Below, piece after piece: positions 1-7,931 of a stretch of 64,000 nucleotides of DNA. Position 1 is the first letter of the stretch, and every line of letters begins with the position of its first letter. The translations under genes were made by a program, and so were the position numbers. The notes under the pieces are model-generated. The model was not told the DNA's origin. It saw nothing but the letters and a program-made list of their open reading frames with translations, and did no database searches. The DNA comes from CADEED01 sp043747835 (GTDB lineage Bacteria > Pseudomonadota > Gammaproteobacteria > Steroidobacterales > Steroidobacteraceae). The DNA is taken from contig JAYTOK010000029.1 in NCBI GenBank assembly GCA_043747835.1, forward strand, positions 51,398 through 115,397. The letters run 5' to 3'.

Positions 1-1
1 G

Positions 2-358
2 ACGGACCAGAGCAAGCGCATCTCTTTCGGCGGCACCAGCAGCGACCTGCCGCTTGCCGTGAGTCAGATCCGCGAATCGGACAGCGTGGTCCGCGCGCGC
101 AGCGGCCAGGTCATCGTGATCGGTGGCCTCATGCGCGAGCGCCGCCAGCGCAATGATCACAAGACGCCGTTCCTCAGCAGCGTTCCGCTGGTCGGCAACC
201 TCTTCAAGAGCAAGCGCGACGTGGGCAACACCGTGGAGCTCGTGCTGCTGCTGCGTCCCGTGGTCGTCGAAGACCGCGACTGGGATGCGATCGTGCGCGA
301 GTCCGAGGGCAAGACAGCGGCGCTGGCGAAGCAAGGCAAGGTCGAGGGCAATCGATGA
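2..358 (+). CDS. mshL: MSHA pilus secretin MshL, C-terminal end (partial)
   Basis: This is the last 118 codons of a secretin that begins before the window. Secretins form the outer-membrane ring through which a type IV-like pilus is extruded. The visible part is the end of the secretin domain: the run SGQVIVIGGLMRER, then a PFLSSVPLVGNLFKS motif and the hydrophobic strand VELVLLLRPVVV, which is how GspD/PilQ/MshL proteins finish. The reading frame is open from base 2. The stop TGA overlaps the ATG of the next gene (ATGA), so the two are translationally coupled. The family call rests on the secretin C-terminus; the choice of MshL over PilQ or GspD rests on the mshE-mshG-pilin order that follows. 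Confidence 0.85.
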   Translation, partial: TDQSKRISFGGTSSDLPLAVSQIRESDSVVRARSGQVIVIGGLMRERRQRNDHKTPFLSSVPLVGNLFKSKRDVGNTVELVLLLRPVVVEDRDWDAIVRESEGKTAALAKQGKVEGNR

Positions 359-2148
359 GACCGGAGCGCCGCAAAAAAATTCGGCTGGGCGAGCTGCTCA
401 TCGAGCAGAAGGTCATCAATGCGGAGCAGCTCGATCAGGCGCTCGCCGAGCAGAAGAAGACCGGTCGCAAGTTGGGCCGCGTCCTCACCGACCTCGGTAT
501 CGTTCAGGAACAGCAGCTCAACGAAGCGCTGGCTCGCCACCTGCAGATTCCTTTCGTCGACCTCAAGCAGCTCACTCTCGATCAGGCGGTAGTGCGGCTT
601 CTGCCCGAAGCCCTGTCGCGGCGCTTTCGCGCGATGGTGCTGCAGTCGGACGCGCGCGGTCTCACGGTGGGAATGGCCGATCCCACGGATATCTTCGTCT
701 ACGACGAACTCGTCGCCAGACTCAAGCAGCCGCTGCGCATCGCGCTGGTGCGCGAAGCGGAGCTGTTGCGCACGATGGACATCGTGTACCGCCGCACGGA
801 GCAGATCGCGTCCATCGCGCTGGAAGTGCGTGAAGAGCTGCGTGCTGGCGACATCGACATCTCGCAGCTGGCCATCGACGAAGGCTCGTCCGATGCGCCG
901 GTGATCCGGCTGATCCAGACCATCTTCCATGACGCCGTGAACGCTCGCGCCTCCGACGTGCACATCGAGCCCGGCGAAGGGCTGCTGCGGGTGCGGCTGC
1001 GCGTCGACGGCGTGTTGCAGGAACAGAGCATCGAAGGCCGCGGCGTCGCGAGTGCGCTGGTGACCCGTCTGAAGCTCATGAGCAGCCTCGACATCTCGGA
1101 GAAGCGCTTGCCGCAGGACGGCCGCTTTTCGGTGAAGGTGAAGGACAGATCGATCGACGTACGCATGGCGACCATGCCGGTGCAGTACGGCGAGTCGGTG
1201 GTGATGCGCCTGCTGGACCAGTCCAACAGTCTCATGACGCTGGAGCAGTTAGGCATGCCGGCCGGCATGCTGAGCAAATTCCGCGGACTCATCGAACGGC
1301 CCGCGGGCATGATGCTGGTCACCGGCCCCACCGGCAGCGGCAAGACGACCACGCTGTATTCGGCGCTGAGCTATCTCAATCGCTCCGATACCAAGATACT
1401 CACCGCCGAGGATCCGGTCGAATACCGGCTCGACCGCGTCAACCAGGTGCAGGTCAACGCCAAGATCGGCCTCGACTTCGCGCGCATTCTGCGCACCATG
1501 CTGCGCGCGGATCCCGACGTGATCCTGGTCGGCGAAATGCGCGACCGTGAGACCGCGGAGATCGGTCTGCGCGCGGCGATCACCGGTCACATGGTTTTCT
1601 CGACGCTGCACACACTCACCGCCGCGGCGACGGTCAATCGCCTGCTGGACATGGGCGTGGCGGGGTACATGGTTGCGACCGCATTGCACGGCATCGTCGC
1701 GCAGCGGCTGGTTCGCCAGGTCTGTCCGGATTGCGCTCAGCCAACCGAGCCTGACGATCACCAGGTCGCGTGGCTGCAGGCGCAGGTCGGCGCACGCGTC
1801 GCCGCGCAGATGAAGTTCCAGACTGGCGCCGGCTGCACGTACTGCAACCTCTCCGGCTATCGCGGGCGTGCGGCGATCTACGAGCTCATCGAAGTCGATC
1901 GGTCGCTCGCGGATGCCATCGGTCGCGGCGACTCGCAGGGATTCTCCGCGGCGGCGCGTGCCCAGAATGGCTACACCACGCTGACGCGCAGCGCCATCGA
2001 CATGGCGGCGGGAGGCAAGACCACGCTCGCTGAAGTCATCGCGACGACCAGCGGTCTCGACGATCCGATCCATGAGACACGGCGCACCGCGCCGCTGACC
2101 GTGACCGACGACCTGACCGACGCCTTGTTGAGCGGTCAGGCGCGCTGA
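355..2148 (+). CDS. mshE: MSHA biogenesis ATPase MshE (GspE/PilB family)
   Basis: Cytoplasmic hexameric ATPase of 597 residues that powers pilus assembly. The N-terminal ~150 residues match the MshEN/T2SSE-N domain, which in Vibrio MshE binds cyclic di-GMP. The core has a Walker A GPTGSGKTT at residues 324-332, an Asp box and a Walker B segment DPDVILVGEMRD starting at about 386. A C-terminal zinc tetracysteine is present as C457-x2-C460 and C494-x2-C497. Length is normal for the family. The ATG overlaps the mshL stop, and the next gene starts 10 nt downstream. A c-di-GMP link is plausible because a GGDEF protein is encoded at 39.8-41.2 kb, but nothing in the sequence shows they interact. Confidence 0.93.
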   Translation: MRPERRKKIRLGELLIEQKVINAEQLDQALAEQKKTGRKLGRVLTDLGIVQEQQLNEALARHLQIPFVDLKQLTLDQAVVRLLPEALSRRFRAMVLQSDARGLTVGMADPTDIFVYDELVARLKQPLRIALVREAELLRTMDIVYRRTEQIASIALEVREELRAGDIDISQLAIDEGSSDAPVIRLIQTIFHDAVNARASDVHIEPGEGLLRVRLRVDGVLQEQSIEGRGVASALVTRLKLMSSLDISEKRLPQDGRFSVKVKDRSIDVRMATMPVQYGESVVMRLLDQSNSLMTLEQLGMPAGMLSKFRGLIERPAGMMLVTGPTGSGKTTTLYSALSYLNRSDTKILTAEDPVEYRLDRVNQVQVNAKIGLDFARILRTMLRADPDVILVGEMRDRETAEIGLRAAITGHMVFSTLHTLTAAATVNRLLDMGVAGYMVATALHGIVAQRLVRQVCPDCAQPTEPDDHQVAWLQAQVGARVAAQMKFQTGAGCTYCNLSGYRGRAAIYELIEVDRSLADAIGRGDSQGFSAAARAQNGYTTLTRSAIDMAAGGKTTLAEVIATTSGLDDPIHETRRTAPLTVTDDLTDALLSGQAR

Positions 2149-2158
2149 GCAAACTACC

Positions 2159-3391
2159 GTGGCCGAGTTCTCCTACAAAGGGCGATCTGGCGAGGGCAAG
2201 CTCGTCCAGGGTCGAGCCGCCGGCGACTCCGTCGATCAGGTCGCGCAGCGCCTCATCGCGACCGGCGTCGTCCCGCTCGAGATCTCGGCGATGGGTGTCG
2301 TCGCCGGCAGTCTGAATTTCGAGAAGTTTGGCCGCAGGCTGGGTCTCGGCCGCGTCGGCAGTTCGGATCTCGTGATGTTCTCGCGCCAGATGTACACAAT
2401 TACTCGCGCGGGAATTCCGTTGCTACGCGGCCTGCGCGGACTGGTGGCTTCGACGCACAACGCCATTCTGCGCGAGACCCTCGAGGACATCCTCGAAAGC
2501 CTCGAAGGCGGACGCGACCTGGCGGCGAGTTTCGCGCGACATCCGCAGATCTTTCCGCCGCTGTACGTCAGCATCGTGGGCGTGGGAGAAGCCACCGGTA
2601 CGCTCGACAAATCGTTCCTGAGACTCACCGAGTATCTCGCCCAGGAAAAGGACATGCAGGATCGCGTCAAGGGCGCGGTGCGCTACCCCATCATCGTGAT
2701 GATAACGATCGTGCTCGCCGCGGGGTTCCTGTCGAGCTTCGTGATCCCGAAGTTCGCGCCGGTGTTCGCGCAGATCAAAGGCGAGTTGCCGCTGCCCACG
2801 CGCATCCTGCTGGGATCCTCGATGGTCGTGCGCGACTACTGGGCACACTCGTTGGGCGTCATCGTTTTGTGTGTATACGGCGCGCGCCGTTACCTTCGGA
2901 CCCGCGACGGCCGCTACCGTTGGGATCGCTTCAAATTGCGACTGCCCGTGATGGGCAAGCTCATGTACGAGGCCATGCTGTCGCGGCTCAACCGTTCGCT
3001 CGCCATTTCGCTCGCGGCCGGAATGCCCATGACGCAGACCCTCGCGGTCATCGCGCGCTCGTCGGGCAACGCGTTCGTGACCGAGAAGATCCAGACCCTC
3101 ACCAGCAGTGTCGAGCGGGGCGAGTCGCTGCACCGCGCCGCCAGCTCGACCGGCATGTTCTCGCCGCTGGTGTTGCAGATGATCGCGATCGGCGAGGAAA
3201 CCGGCGCGCTGCCGGAGCTGCTCGACGAAGCCGCTAGCTACTACGACCGTGAAGTGGATCACGCGGTCAAGAACCTGAGCTCGTCCATCGAGCCCATCCT
3301 GATCGTCGCGGTGGGCGGCATGGTGCTGATCCTGGCGCTCGGCATCTTCATGCCGCTGTGGGAAGTCATCAGCACCGCTGGCCAGAGTTGA
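2159..3391 (+). CDS. mshG: Inner-membrane platform protein MshG (T2SF/PilC family)
   Basis: Polytopic inner-membrane platform of the pilus machine, 410 residues. It has the family pattern of two T2SF domains: one around residues 70-195 (FSRQMYTITRAGIPLLRGL onward) and one around 275-395 (LNRSLAISLAAGMPMTQTL onward). Hydrophobic segments follow each domain, including YPIIVMITIVLAAGFLSSFV and ILIVAVGGMVLILALGIF. The start is a GTG at 2159, 10 nt after mshE. A 130-nt gap follows before the pilin gene, large enough to hold a separate promoter for the abundantly made pilin, although no convincing -35/-10 pair was found there. Confidence 0.92.
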   Translation: MAEFSYKGRSGEGKLVQGRAAGDSVDQVAQRLIATGVVPLEISAMGVVAGSLNFEKFGRRLGLGRVGSSDLVMFSRQMYTITRAGIPLLRGLRGLVASTHNAILRETLEDILESLEGGRDLAASFARHPQIFPPLYVSIVGVGEATGTLDKSFLRLTEYLAQEKDMQDRVKGAVRYPIIVMITIVLAAGFLSSFVIPKFAPVFAQIKGELPLPTRILLGSSMVVRDYWAHSLGVIVLCVYGARRYLRTRDGRYRWDRFKLRLPVMGKLMYEAMLSRLNRSLAISLAAGMPMTQTLAVIARSSGNAFVTEKIQTLTSSVERGESLHRAASSTGMFSPLVLQMIAIGEETGALPELLDEAASYYDREVDHAVKNLSSSIEPILIVAVGGMVLILALGIFMPLWEVISTAGQS

Positions 3392-3521
3392 TTTGGCTGC
3401 GTTATGTCAGCGGGAATGTTAAGCGGCGCACATTTCCGGGGTTTTCCTTGAAGGCCGGAACGGGCACTGCCGATACAGCAGGCTGGGACGGTCCGTATTC
3501 GCACGAGAGAGGAGAGGAATT

Positions 3522-4001
3522 GTGAGAAACAGAATTCAAGCCGGTTTCACCATGGTGGAACTGATCGTCGTCATCGTCATCCTCGGCATCCTGGCCGCCG
3601 TGGCGCTTCCCAAGTTCATGGGGCTCGAGCGCGAAGCGCGCATCGCGGCGCTCAAGAGCATGGGTGGCACCATGAACAGCGCCGCGCAAATGGCGCGTGG
3701 GTTGTGCATGGCGCAGAACTGCGCCCCGAACGCGACGATCGTCGTGGATGGCCAGAACATCGTGTTCGCCAACGGCTTTCCAAATAACGCATCGATCGAC
3801 CTGCTGCTGCAGAGCACCGAGGGGTTCACGATGAACGCCGCTGGCAACCGCATGACCAAGTCCGGTGGCGCCTCCGCCAACTGCTGGGTGCAGTACAACC
3901 AGGCAACCGCCACGCTGCCCCCGACGATTTCGTACCAGGCGGGCGTCATGAGCTCGGGAACCGAAGCCGCGATCAACACCGCGCTGCGCACGCAGTGCTG
4001 A
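3522..4001 (+). CDS. mshA: MSHA major pilin-like prepilin
   Basis: Type IV prepilin of 159 residues. The leader MRNRIQAG is followed by the processed N-terminus FTMVELIVVIVILGILAAVALP, with the Gly before Phe and the Glu at +5 that the prepilin peptidase needs. The mature protein has cysteines near residues 63 and 68 and again at the end (C134 region and the final Cys), fitting a disulfide-closed D-region. The start is GTG at 3522 with a purine-rich Shine-Dalgarno (GAGAGGAG) 6 nt upstream. As the first pilin after mshG it could correspond to MshA or MshB; only one such gene is present here, so MshA is the simpler reading. Confidence 0.85.
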   Translation: MRNRIQAGFTMVELIVVIVILGILAAVALPKFMGLEREARIAALKSMGGTMNSAAQMARGLCMAQNCAPNATIVVDGQNIVFANGFPNNASIDLLLQSTEGFTMNAAGNRMTKSGGASANCWVQYNQATATLPPTISYQAGVMSSGTEAAINTALRTQC

Positions 4002-4026
4002 TCTGATCGTTGCAAGGTGTGAAGCC

Positions 4027-4488
4027 GTGCGTCACAAGAGCAGCAGCGGCTTCACACTGATCGAGCTCATCGCCTCGATCACGATCATCGCAATACTCGC
4101 CGCGGTCGCGCTGCCACGCATGCCCGCGGCGATTCCTTTCGCGGAACGCGGTTACGCCGACGGCATCGCCGCCTCGCTGCGCCAGTCGCGCGCCGTCGCG
4201 CTTGCGAGTGGTTGCGCCGTTCAATTCACCGTGGATACGGTGGGATATCGCGCATTTCAGCACGCGGCGGCCGGCACGCACTGCGCCTTGGCCGGTGCAT
4301 GGAGCACGCCGGTCCGGCGCGGCAACGGCCAGAATCTCGACGAGCTCATTCCCGCGGGTGTGGCGATCGGCGCCAATCGCCAGTTCGTGTTCGCCGCGGA
4401 TGGCAGCGTTGCGGCCGGGCCGCTGACCATCGCCATCGGACCCCACGTCGTCACGGTCGAAGCCACGGGCGTGGTACAGATCACATGA
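4027..4488 (+). CDS. mshC: MSHA minor pilin MshC-like
   Basis: Type II/IV pseudopilin of 153 residues with leader MRHKSSSG then FTLIELIASITIIAILAAVALP, so cleavage falls before Phe-9 with Glu at +5. The mature part shows a GspH-like pattern: SRAVALASGCAVQFTVD and a late FAADGSVAAGPLTI strand region. A GTG at 4027 is the first sensible start. The stop overlaps the ATG of the following gene by 4 nt. The order major pilin, mshC, mshD, mshO, mshP supports the name. Minor pilins of this set are thought to prime pilus assembly. Confidence 0.82.
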   Translation: MRHKSSSGFTLIELIASITIIAILAAVALPRMPAAIPFAERGYADGIAASLRQSRAVALASGCAVQFTVDTVGYRAFQHAAAGTHCALAGAWSTPVRRGNGQNLDELIPAGVAIGANRQFVFAADGSVAAGPLTIAIGPHVVTVEATGVVQIT

Positions 4489-4937
4489 CACGCCATGCCC
4501 ACCGTCACGAGCGCGGCGTCACGCTGGTCGAGCTCATCGTCTCCATCGTGGTCATCTCGATTGCGGGCGTGGCGCTGTCGGGCACCCTCGCGTATCTCAA
4601 TGGCACTGGGAACATCTCCATTCTGCAGGCGCAGGCGCAATCGATTGCGAACGCTTACCTCAATCTCGTCATGACCAAGAATTTCGTGCCCGATGGTGTC
4701 GAGGCGTCGCGCGCGCAATACGACGACGTGAACGACTACAACGGGATCGATGATGTCGTGGCGCAGGATGTCGCCGGCAACGCGGCCGGCAATTTTCGCG
4801 TGCGCGTGAATGTGGGACCCGGCGCGCTCAGCGGGCTGCCGGCGGCCGCGGTGCGCCGGATCGATGTCACCGTCACTTACGGGAATGGTGCGACGGTCGT
4901 GGCCAGCGGGTATCGCACTAACTATCCGTTTCCATGA
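4485..4937 (+). CDS. mshD: MSHA minor pilin MshD-like
   Basis: Prepilin-type protein of 150 residues. The leader MTRHAHRHERG precedes VTLVELIVSIVVISIAGVAL, a class III signal with Val rather than Phe at +1 and Glu at +5. The body contains a PDGVEASRAQYDDVNDYNG stretch typical of MshD proteins. The start ATG (4485) overlaps the previous stop. The frame is open further upstream, inside mshC, but an earlier start would place non-pilin sequence before the leader. It ends in another 4-nt overlap with the next gene, so mshC, mshD, mshO and mshP are tightly coupled. Confidence 0.82.
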   Translation: MTRHAHRHERGVTLVELIVSIVVISIAGVALSGTLAYLNGTGNISILQAQAQSIANAYLNLVMTKNFVPDGVEASRAQYDDVNDYNGIDDVVAQDVAGNAAGNFRVRVNVGPGALSGLPAAAVRRIDVTVTYGNGATVVASGYRTNYPFP

Positions 4938-5698
4938 GCGCACGCGGCTTCACTCTCATCGAGCTGGTCATCGCGATCGCCATCGGTTCCATCGTGGTGG
5001 TCTTCGCGGCGATGTTCATCGGCGCGCCCCTGGGTGCATACGAGGCGCACTCACGCCGCGCCACGCTCGTGGCGGAGACGTCCGCCGTGTGGCCGCGCCT
5101 GGAGACGGATTTACATGCGGCGCTGCCCAACAGCCTGCGCACGCGGCGCAATGGCGCTTTCGTCGTGATCGAACTGCTCAGGGTCATCGAGGTAGTGCGA
5201 TACATCGATCCGCCGTCGGCGTCGTTTCGGGTCGTCGGCAGTGTTGGCGCGATCCCGGGCTATCTATCCGTGATGCCTGGAGCCGATGTGTACGCACCGG
5301 GTGGATCGCTGGCATCCGCGGCAGGCTTTACGATCGCGGCAGAGGGCGCTCCCGGCGAATACCGCGTCACACTGAGCGCAGCTCCGTCGGTCGCAGCATC
5401 GCCCAGGCAGCGTCTCTACTTCGTGGAAGGACCGGTCACCTACCTGTGCGATGAAGGGCAGGGAACGTTGCGCCGATACGCCAACTACGCGGTCGCGCAG
5501 TTCCAGACTGCACGCGATACGCCGGCGGAGATGGGCGGCGCAGGCGAGCTCGTCACTCAAGGACTCACGAGCTGCAATTTCGTGGTCGATCCTGTCGTGG
5601 GCAATCCATTCCAGACCGCCGCGATTCATCTCACGACCACGCGCAGTGGCGATTCGGTGACTCTGCTGCATACCGCGCGCGCCGAGCACGCGCCATGA
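4934..5698 (+). CDS. mshO: MSHA minor pilin MshO-like
   Basis: Prepilin-type protein of 254 residues, the largest minor pilin of the set, resembling GspJ/PilW-class pseudopilins. The leader is very short (MSARG) before FTLIELVIAIAIGSIVVVFAAMF, with Glu at +5. The later segment RQRLYFVEGPVTYLCDEGQG is characteristic of MshO-type proteins. ATGA overlaps join it to mshD upstream and mshP downstream. It is probably one of the tip or initiation pilins; no catalytic function is expected. Confidence 0.82.
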   Translation: MSARGFTLIELVIAIAIGSIVVVFAAMFIGAPLGAYEAHSRRATLVAETSAVWPRLETDLHAALPNSLRTRRNGAFVVIELLRVIEVVRYIDPPSASFRVVGSVGAIPGYLSVMPGADVYAPGGSLASAAGFTIAAEGAPGEYRVTLSAAPSVAASPRQRLYFVEGPVTYLCDEGQGTLRRYANYAVAQFQTARDTPAEMGGAGELVTQGLTSCNFVVDPVVGNPFQTAAIHLTTTRSGDSVTLLHTARAEHAP

Positions 5699-6093
5699 GG
5701 CCCGGTTCGCGCGAACGGGGGATGTCACTGGTCGTGGCGATATTCCTGATCACTGTCATCGCCTCGCTGGCGGCGTTTGCCGTGAACGTGGGCACGGCAA
5801 CGCGCGAGTCGGAGAACCTGCAACTGCAGGCTGACCGGGCGATGGCAGCGGCGCGCGCCGGTGTGGAATGGGGTGCCTATCGCGCGCTGGTGCAGACCAA
5901 TTGCCCGGGAGCCGGGAATCCGACCGTCTTCAACCTCAACCAGGCTGCGTTGCGCGGATTTCGCGTGACCGTGACCTGCGAGCCCCTGTCGACGGGACCG
6001 AACACGGTCTTCGAGATCGCTTCGTTCGCGCAGTGGAGCAACTTCGGCGCGGTGAATTACGCCTCGCGGCGCGTCGTGCGCCGCGTCTGGTAG
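5695..6093 (+). CDS. mshP: MSHA protein MshP-like (PilX-type)
   Basis: Small membrane-anchored protein of 132 residues. After a basic start (MRPGSRERG) comes MSLVVAIFLITVIASLAAFAV, a PilX_N-like segment that lacks the Glu of true prepilins. MshP homologues show the same feature. ARAGVEWGAYRAL is the usual conserved block after the helix. The ATG overlaps the mshO stop. In many MSHA operons mshQ follows; here it does not, and an unrelated peptidase gene begins 72 nt later, so this is probably the last gene of the operon. Confidence 0.8.
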   Translation: MRPGSRERGMSLVVAIFLITVIASLAAFAVNVGTATRESENLQLQADRAMAAARAGVEWGAYRALVQTNCPGAGNPTVFNLNQAALRGFRVTVTCEPLSTGPNTVFEIASFAQWSNFGAVNYASRRVVRRVW

Positions 6094-6165
6094 CTCCGGG
6101 AGCCGAGGCTCGGGATCTGGAATCTGTGGCAGACTTCCTGCCTCGATTCTCCGCTCAGGACGAAC

Positions 6166-7836
6166 ATGAACCTCGACTTCCGCGCCTTCGCGCCGATCGC
6201 ACTCGCCTCCGCATTCACCTCTCTCGCTCTCGCCGCCACTCCCGGCATTCCCGCCGACGTCGCAGCGGTCGCAAAGACGCAGATCAACGCAAGCTCCCTC
6301 GAGGCGCCGATCCGCTTCCTCGCCGACGATGCGCTCGAAGGTCGCGGTCCCGCCACGCGCGGCGATTCACTCGCGCGGCTCTACCTCGCCGCGGAGCTGC
6401 AGTCGCTTGGCTATCTACCGGGCTTTGGCGGAAAGTGGGAACAGCCCGTCGACGTCGTCGGCACGACCGCGCAACTGCCCGCGGCGTGGTCCTTCAACGC
6501 AAAGAGCGGCGCCGTCGATCTCGCGCTCTCGACCGACTACATCGCAACCTCCGGCGTGCAAAGCGATTCCGCCGGCTTCAAGGATGCGGCGCTCGTGTTC
6601 GTCGGCTATGGAATCGAAGCGCCAGAATACGGCTGGGACGATTTCAAGGGCGTTGACGTCAAGGGCAAAGTGCTCGTGATGCTGAACAACGATCCGGATT
6701 GGGATCCGAAGTTGTTTGCCGGCAAGGCGCGTCTCTACTACGGCCGCTGGGTCTACAAATACGAAAGCGCCGCGCGTCACGGCGCCGCGGGTGTGATCAT
6801 CGTTCACACGACGCCGTCCGCGGGCTATCCCTGGCAGGTAGTTCAATCGTCCTGGGGCGGCGAACAATTCGAGCTGCCGGCCGAGAGCGAGCCGCGCATC
6901 CAGCTCAAGGCCTGGGCGACGGAGGAGTCGGTGAAGCGGCTCATGAAGGCCGCGGGCCAGGATCTCGACAAGCTGACCAAGGCCGCGCGAAGTCGTTCGT
7001 TCAAGCCCGTGTCGCTCGCGCTCACGACCTCCATCCAGTTCACCAACGAAGTCTCGCGCGTGAAGACGGGCAACGTCGCGGGGTTGCTGCCCGGCGGCGA
7101 CCCGAAGCTGAAGCAGGAAGTCGTCATCTACACCGCTCATCACGATCACTTCGGCATCGGCGAGCCCGACAAGACCGGCGACAACATCTACAACGGCGCC
7201 GAGGACAATGCGGCCGGCTGCGCGCAGGTCCTCGCGATCGCGCGCGCCTTCGCCGCGTTGCCGGAGAAGCCCCGCCGCTCCGTGCTCGTCCTGTTCGTCG
7301 CGGCGGAAGAGCAGGGGTTGTTAGGTAGCAAGTATTACTCGCTTCACCCCAGCGTTCCGGCGGGCAAGATCGCCGCCAACATCAACTACGATGGCGGCAA
7401 CTACCGCGGCCGCACGAAGGACATCACGCTCATCGGCTACGGCAAGTCGTCGCTCGACGCGATCGCGAAATCCATCGTCGAAGCCCAGGGCCGGGTGTTG
7501 GTGCCCGACCAGTTCCCGGATCGCGGCTACTTCTACCGCTCCGACCAGTTCAACTTCGCGAAGATTGGCGTGCCCGCGTTGTATTTCGACAATGGCACGG
7601 ACTACATCGGCAAGCCCGCGGGCTGGGGCAAGCAGGAAGCCGAGGAGTGGGAAGAGCACGTCTACCACCAGCCGAGCGACGAGATCGACGACACGTGGGT
7701 GTATGACGGAATGATCGAAGACTCGCTCGTCGGTTTCGAGGCGGGCTGGCTGGTCGCGCAGGCGGACGAGATGCCGACGTGGAATGCGGGCGATGAGTTC
7801 GAGGCGGCGCGGAGGAAGGCGTTGGGCGGTAGATAG
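6166..7836 (+). CDS. Secreted M28-family zinc aminopeptidase
   Basis: Exported metallopeptidase of 556 residues that would release N-terminal residues from peptides outside the cytoplasm. A signal peptide covers about residues 1-24, ending near ALAA. A PA-like insertion lies around 130-260. The M28 catalytic domain has the first zinc ligand in AHHDH (H325/H326 with D327 region), the bridging Asp in AEDNAAG (E346-D347-N348) and the catalytic Glu pair EE at 381-382 followed by GLLGS. A later GYFYRSDQFNF segment supplies the remaining Asp/His region. The ATG at 6166 has AGGA 9 nt upstream. It is monocistronic and converges with the kinase gene downstream. The substrate cannot be told. Confidence 0.88.
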   Translation: MNLDFRAFAPIALASAFTSLALAATPGIPADVAAVAKTQINASSLEAPIRFLADDALEGRGPATRGDSLARLYLAAELQSLGYLPGFGGKWEQPVDVVGTTAQLPAAWSFNAKSGAVDLALSTDYIATSGVQSDSAGFKDAALVFVGYGIEAPEYGWDDFKGVDVKGKVLVMLNNDPDWDPKLFAGKARLYYGRWVYKYESAARHGAAGVIIVHTTPSAGYPWQVVQSSWGGEQFELPAESEPRIQLKAWATEESVKRLMKAAGQDLDKLTKAARSRSFKPVSLALTTSIQFTNEVSRVKTGNVAGLLPGGDPKLKQEVVIYTAHHDHFGIGEPDKTGDNIYNGAEDNAAGCAQVLAIARAFAALPEKPRRSVLVLFVAAEEQGLLGSKYYSLHPSVPAGKIAANINYDGGNYRGRTKDITLIGYGKSSLDAIAKSIVEAQGRVLVPDQFPDRGYFYRSDQFNFAKIGVPALYFDNGTDYIGKPAGWGKQEAEEWEEHVYHQPSDEIDDTWVYDGMIEDSLVGFEAGWLVAQADEMPTWNAGDEFEAARRKALGGR

Positions 7837-7848
7837 GTTCGGCGTAAT

Positions 7849-7931
7849 GGGGACATTCCCCGTTTCCTAGCAAAAGGGGACGGGCCTGCGGCAGGCACGT
7901 CCCCTTTTGCCTGGAAATGTGCAATGTCCCC
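7849..7931. repeat. Nested REP-like inverted repeat / bidirectional terminator
   Basis: The core at 7870-7910 folds into two 20-nt arms with a single mismatch and a 1-nt loop. Each arm contains AAAAGGGGACG or its complement. A weaker outer repeat (GGGGACATT at 7849-7857 and AATGTCCCC at 7923-7931) flanks the core. It fills the gap between two convergent genes, so it could stop transcription from both sides. The GGGGAC core is shared with the palindrome at 32,349-32,403, which suggests a dispersed REP-type family. Confidence 0.75.

Noticed and set aside
3392..3521. Sigma-54 promoter for the pilin gene
   Set aside because: No GG/GC pair with the right 10-nt spacing and flanking bases fits well enough to claim.
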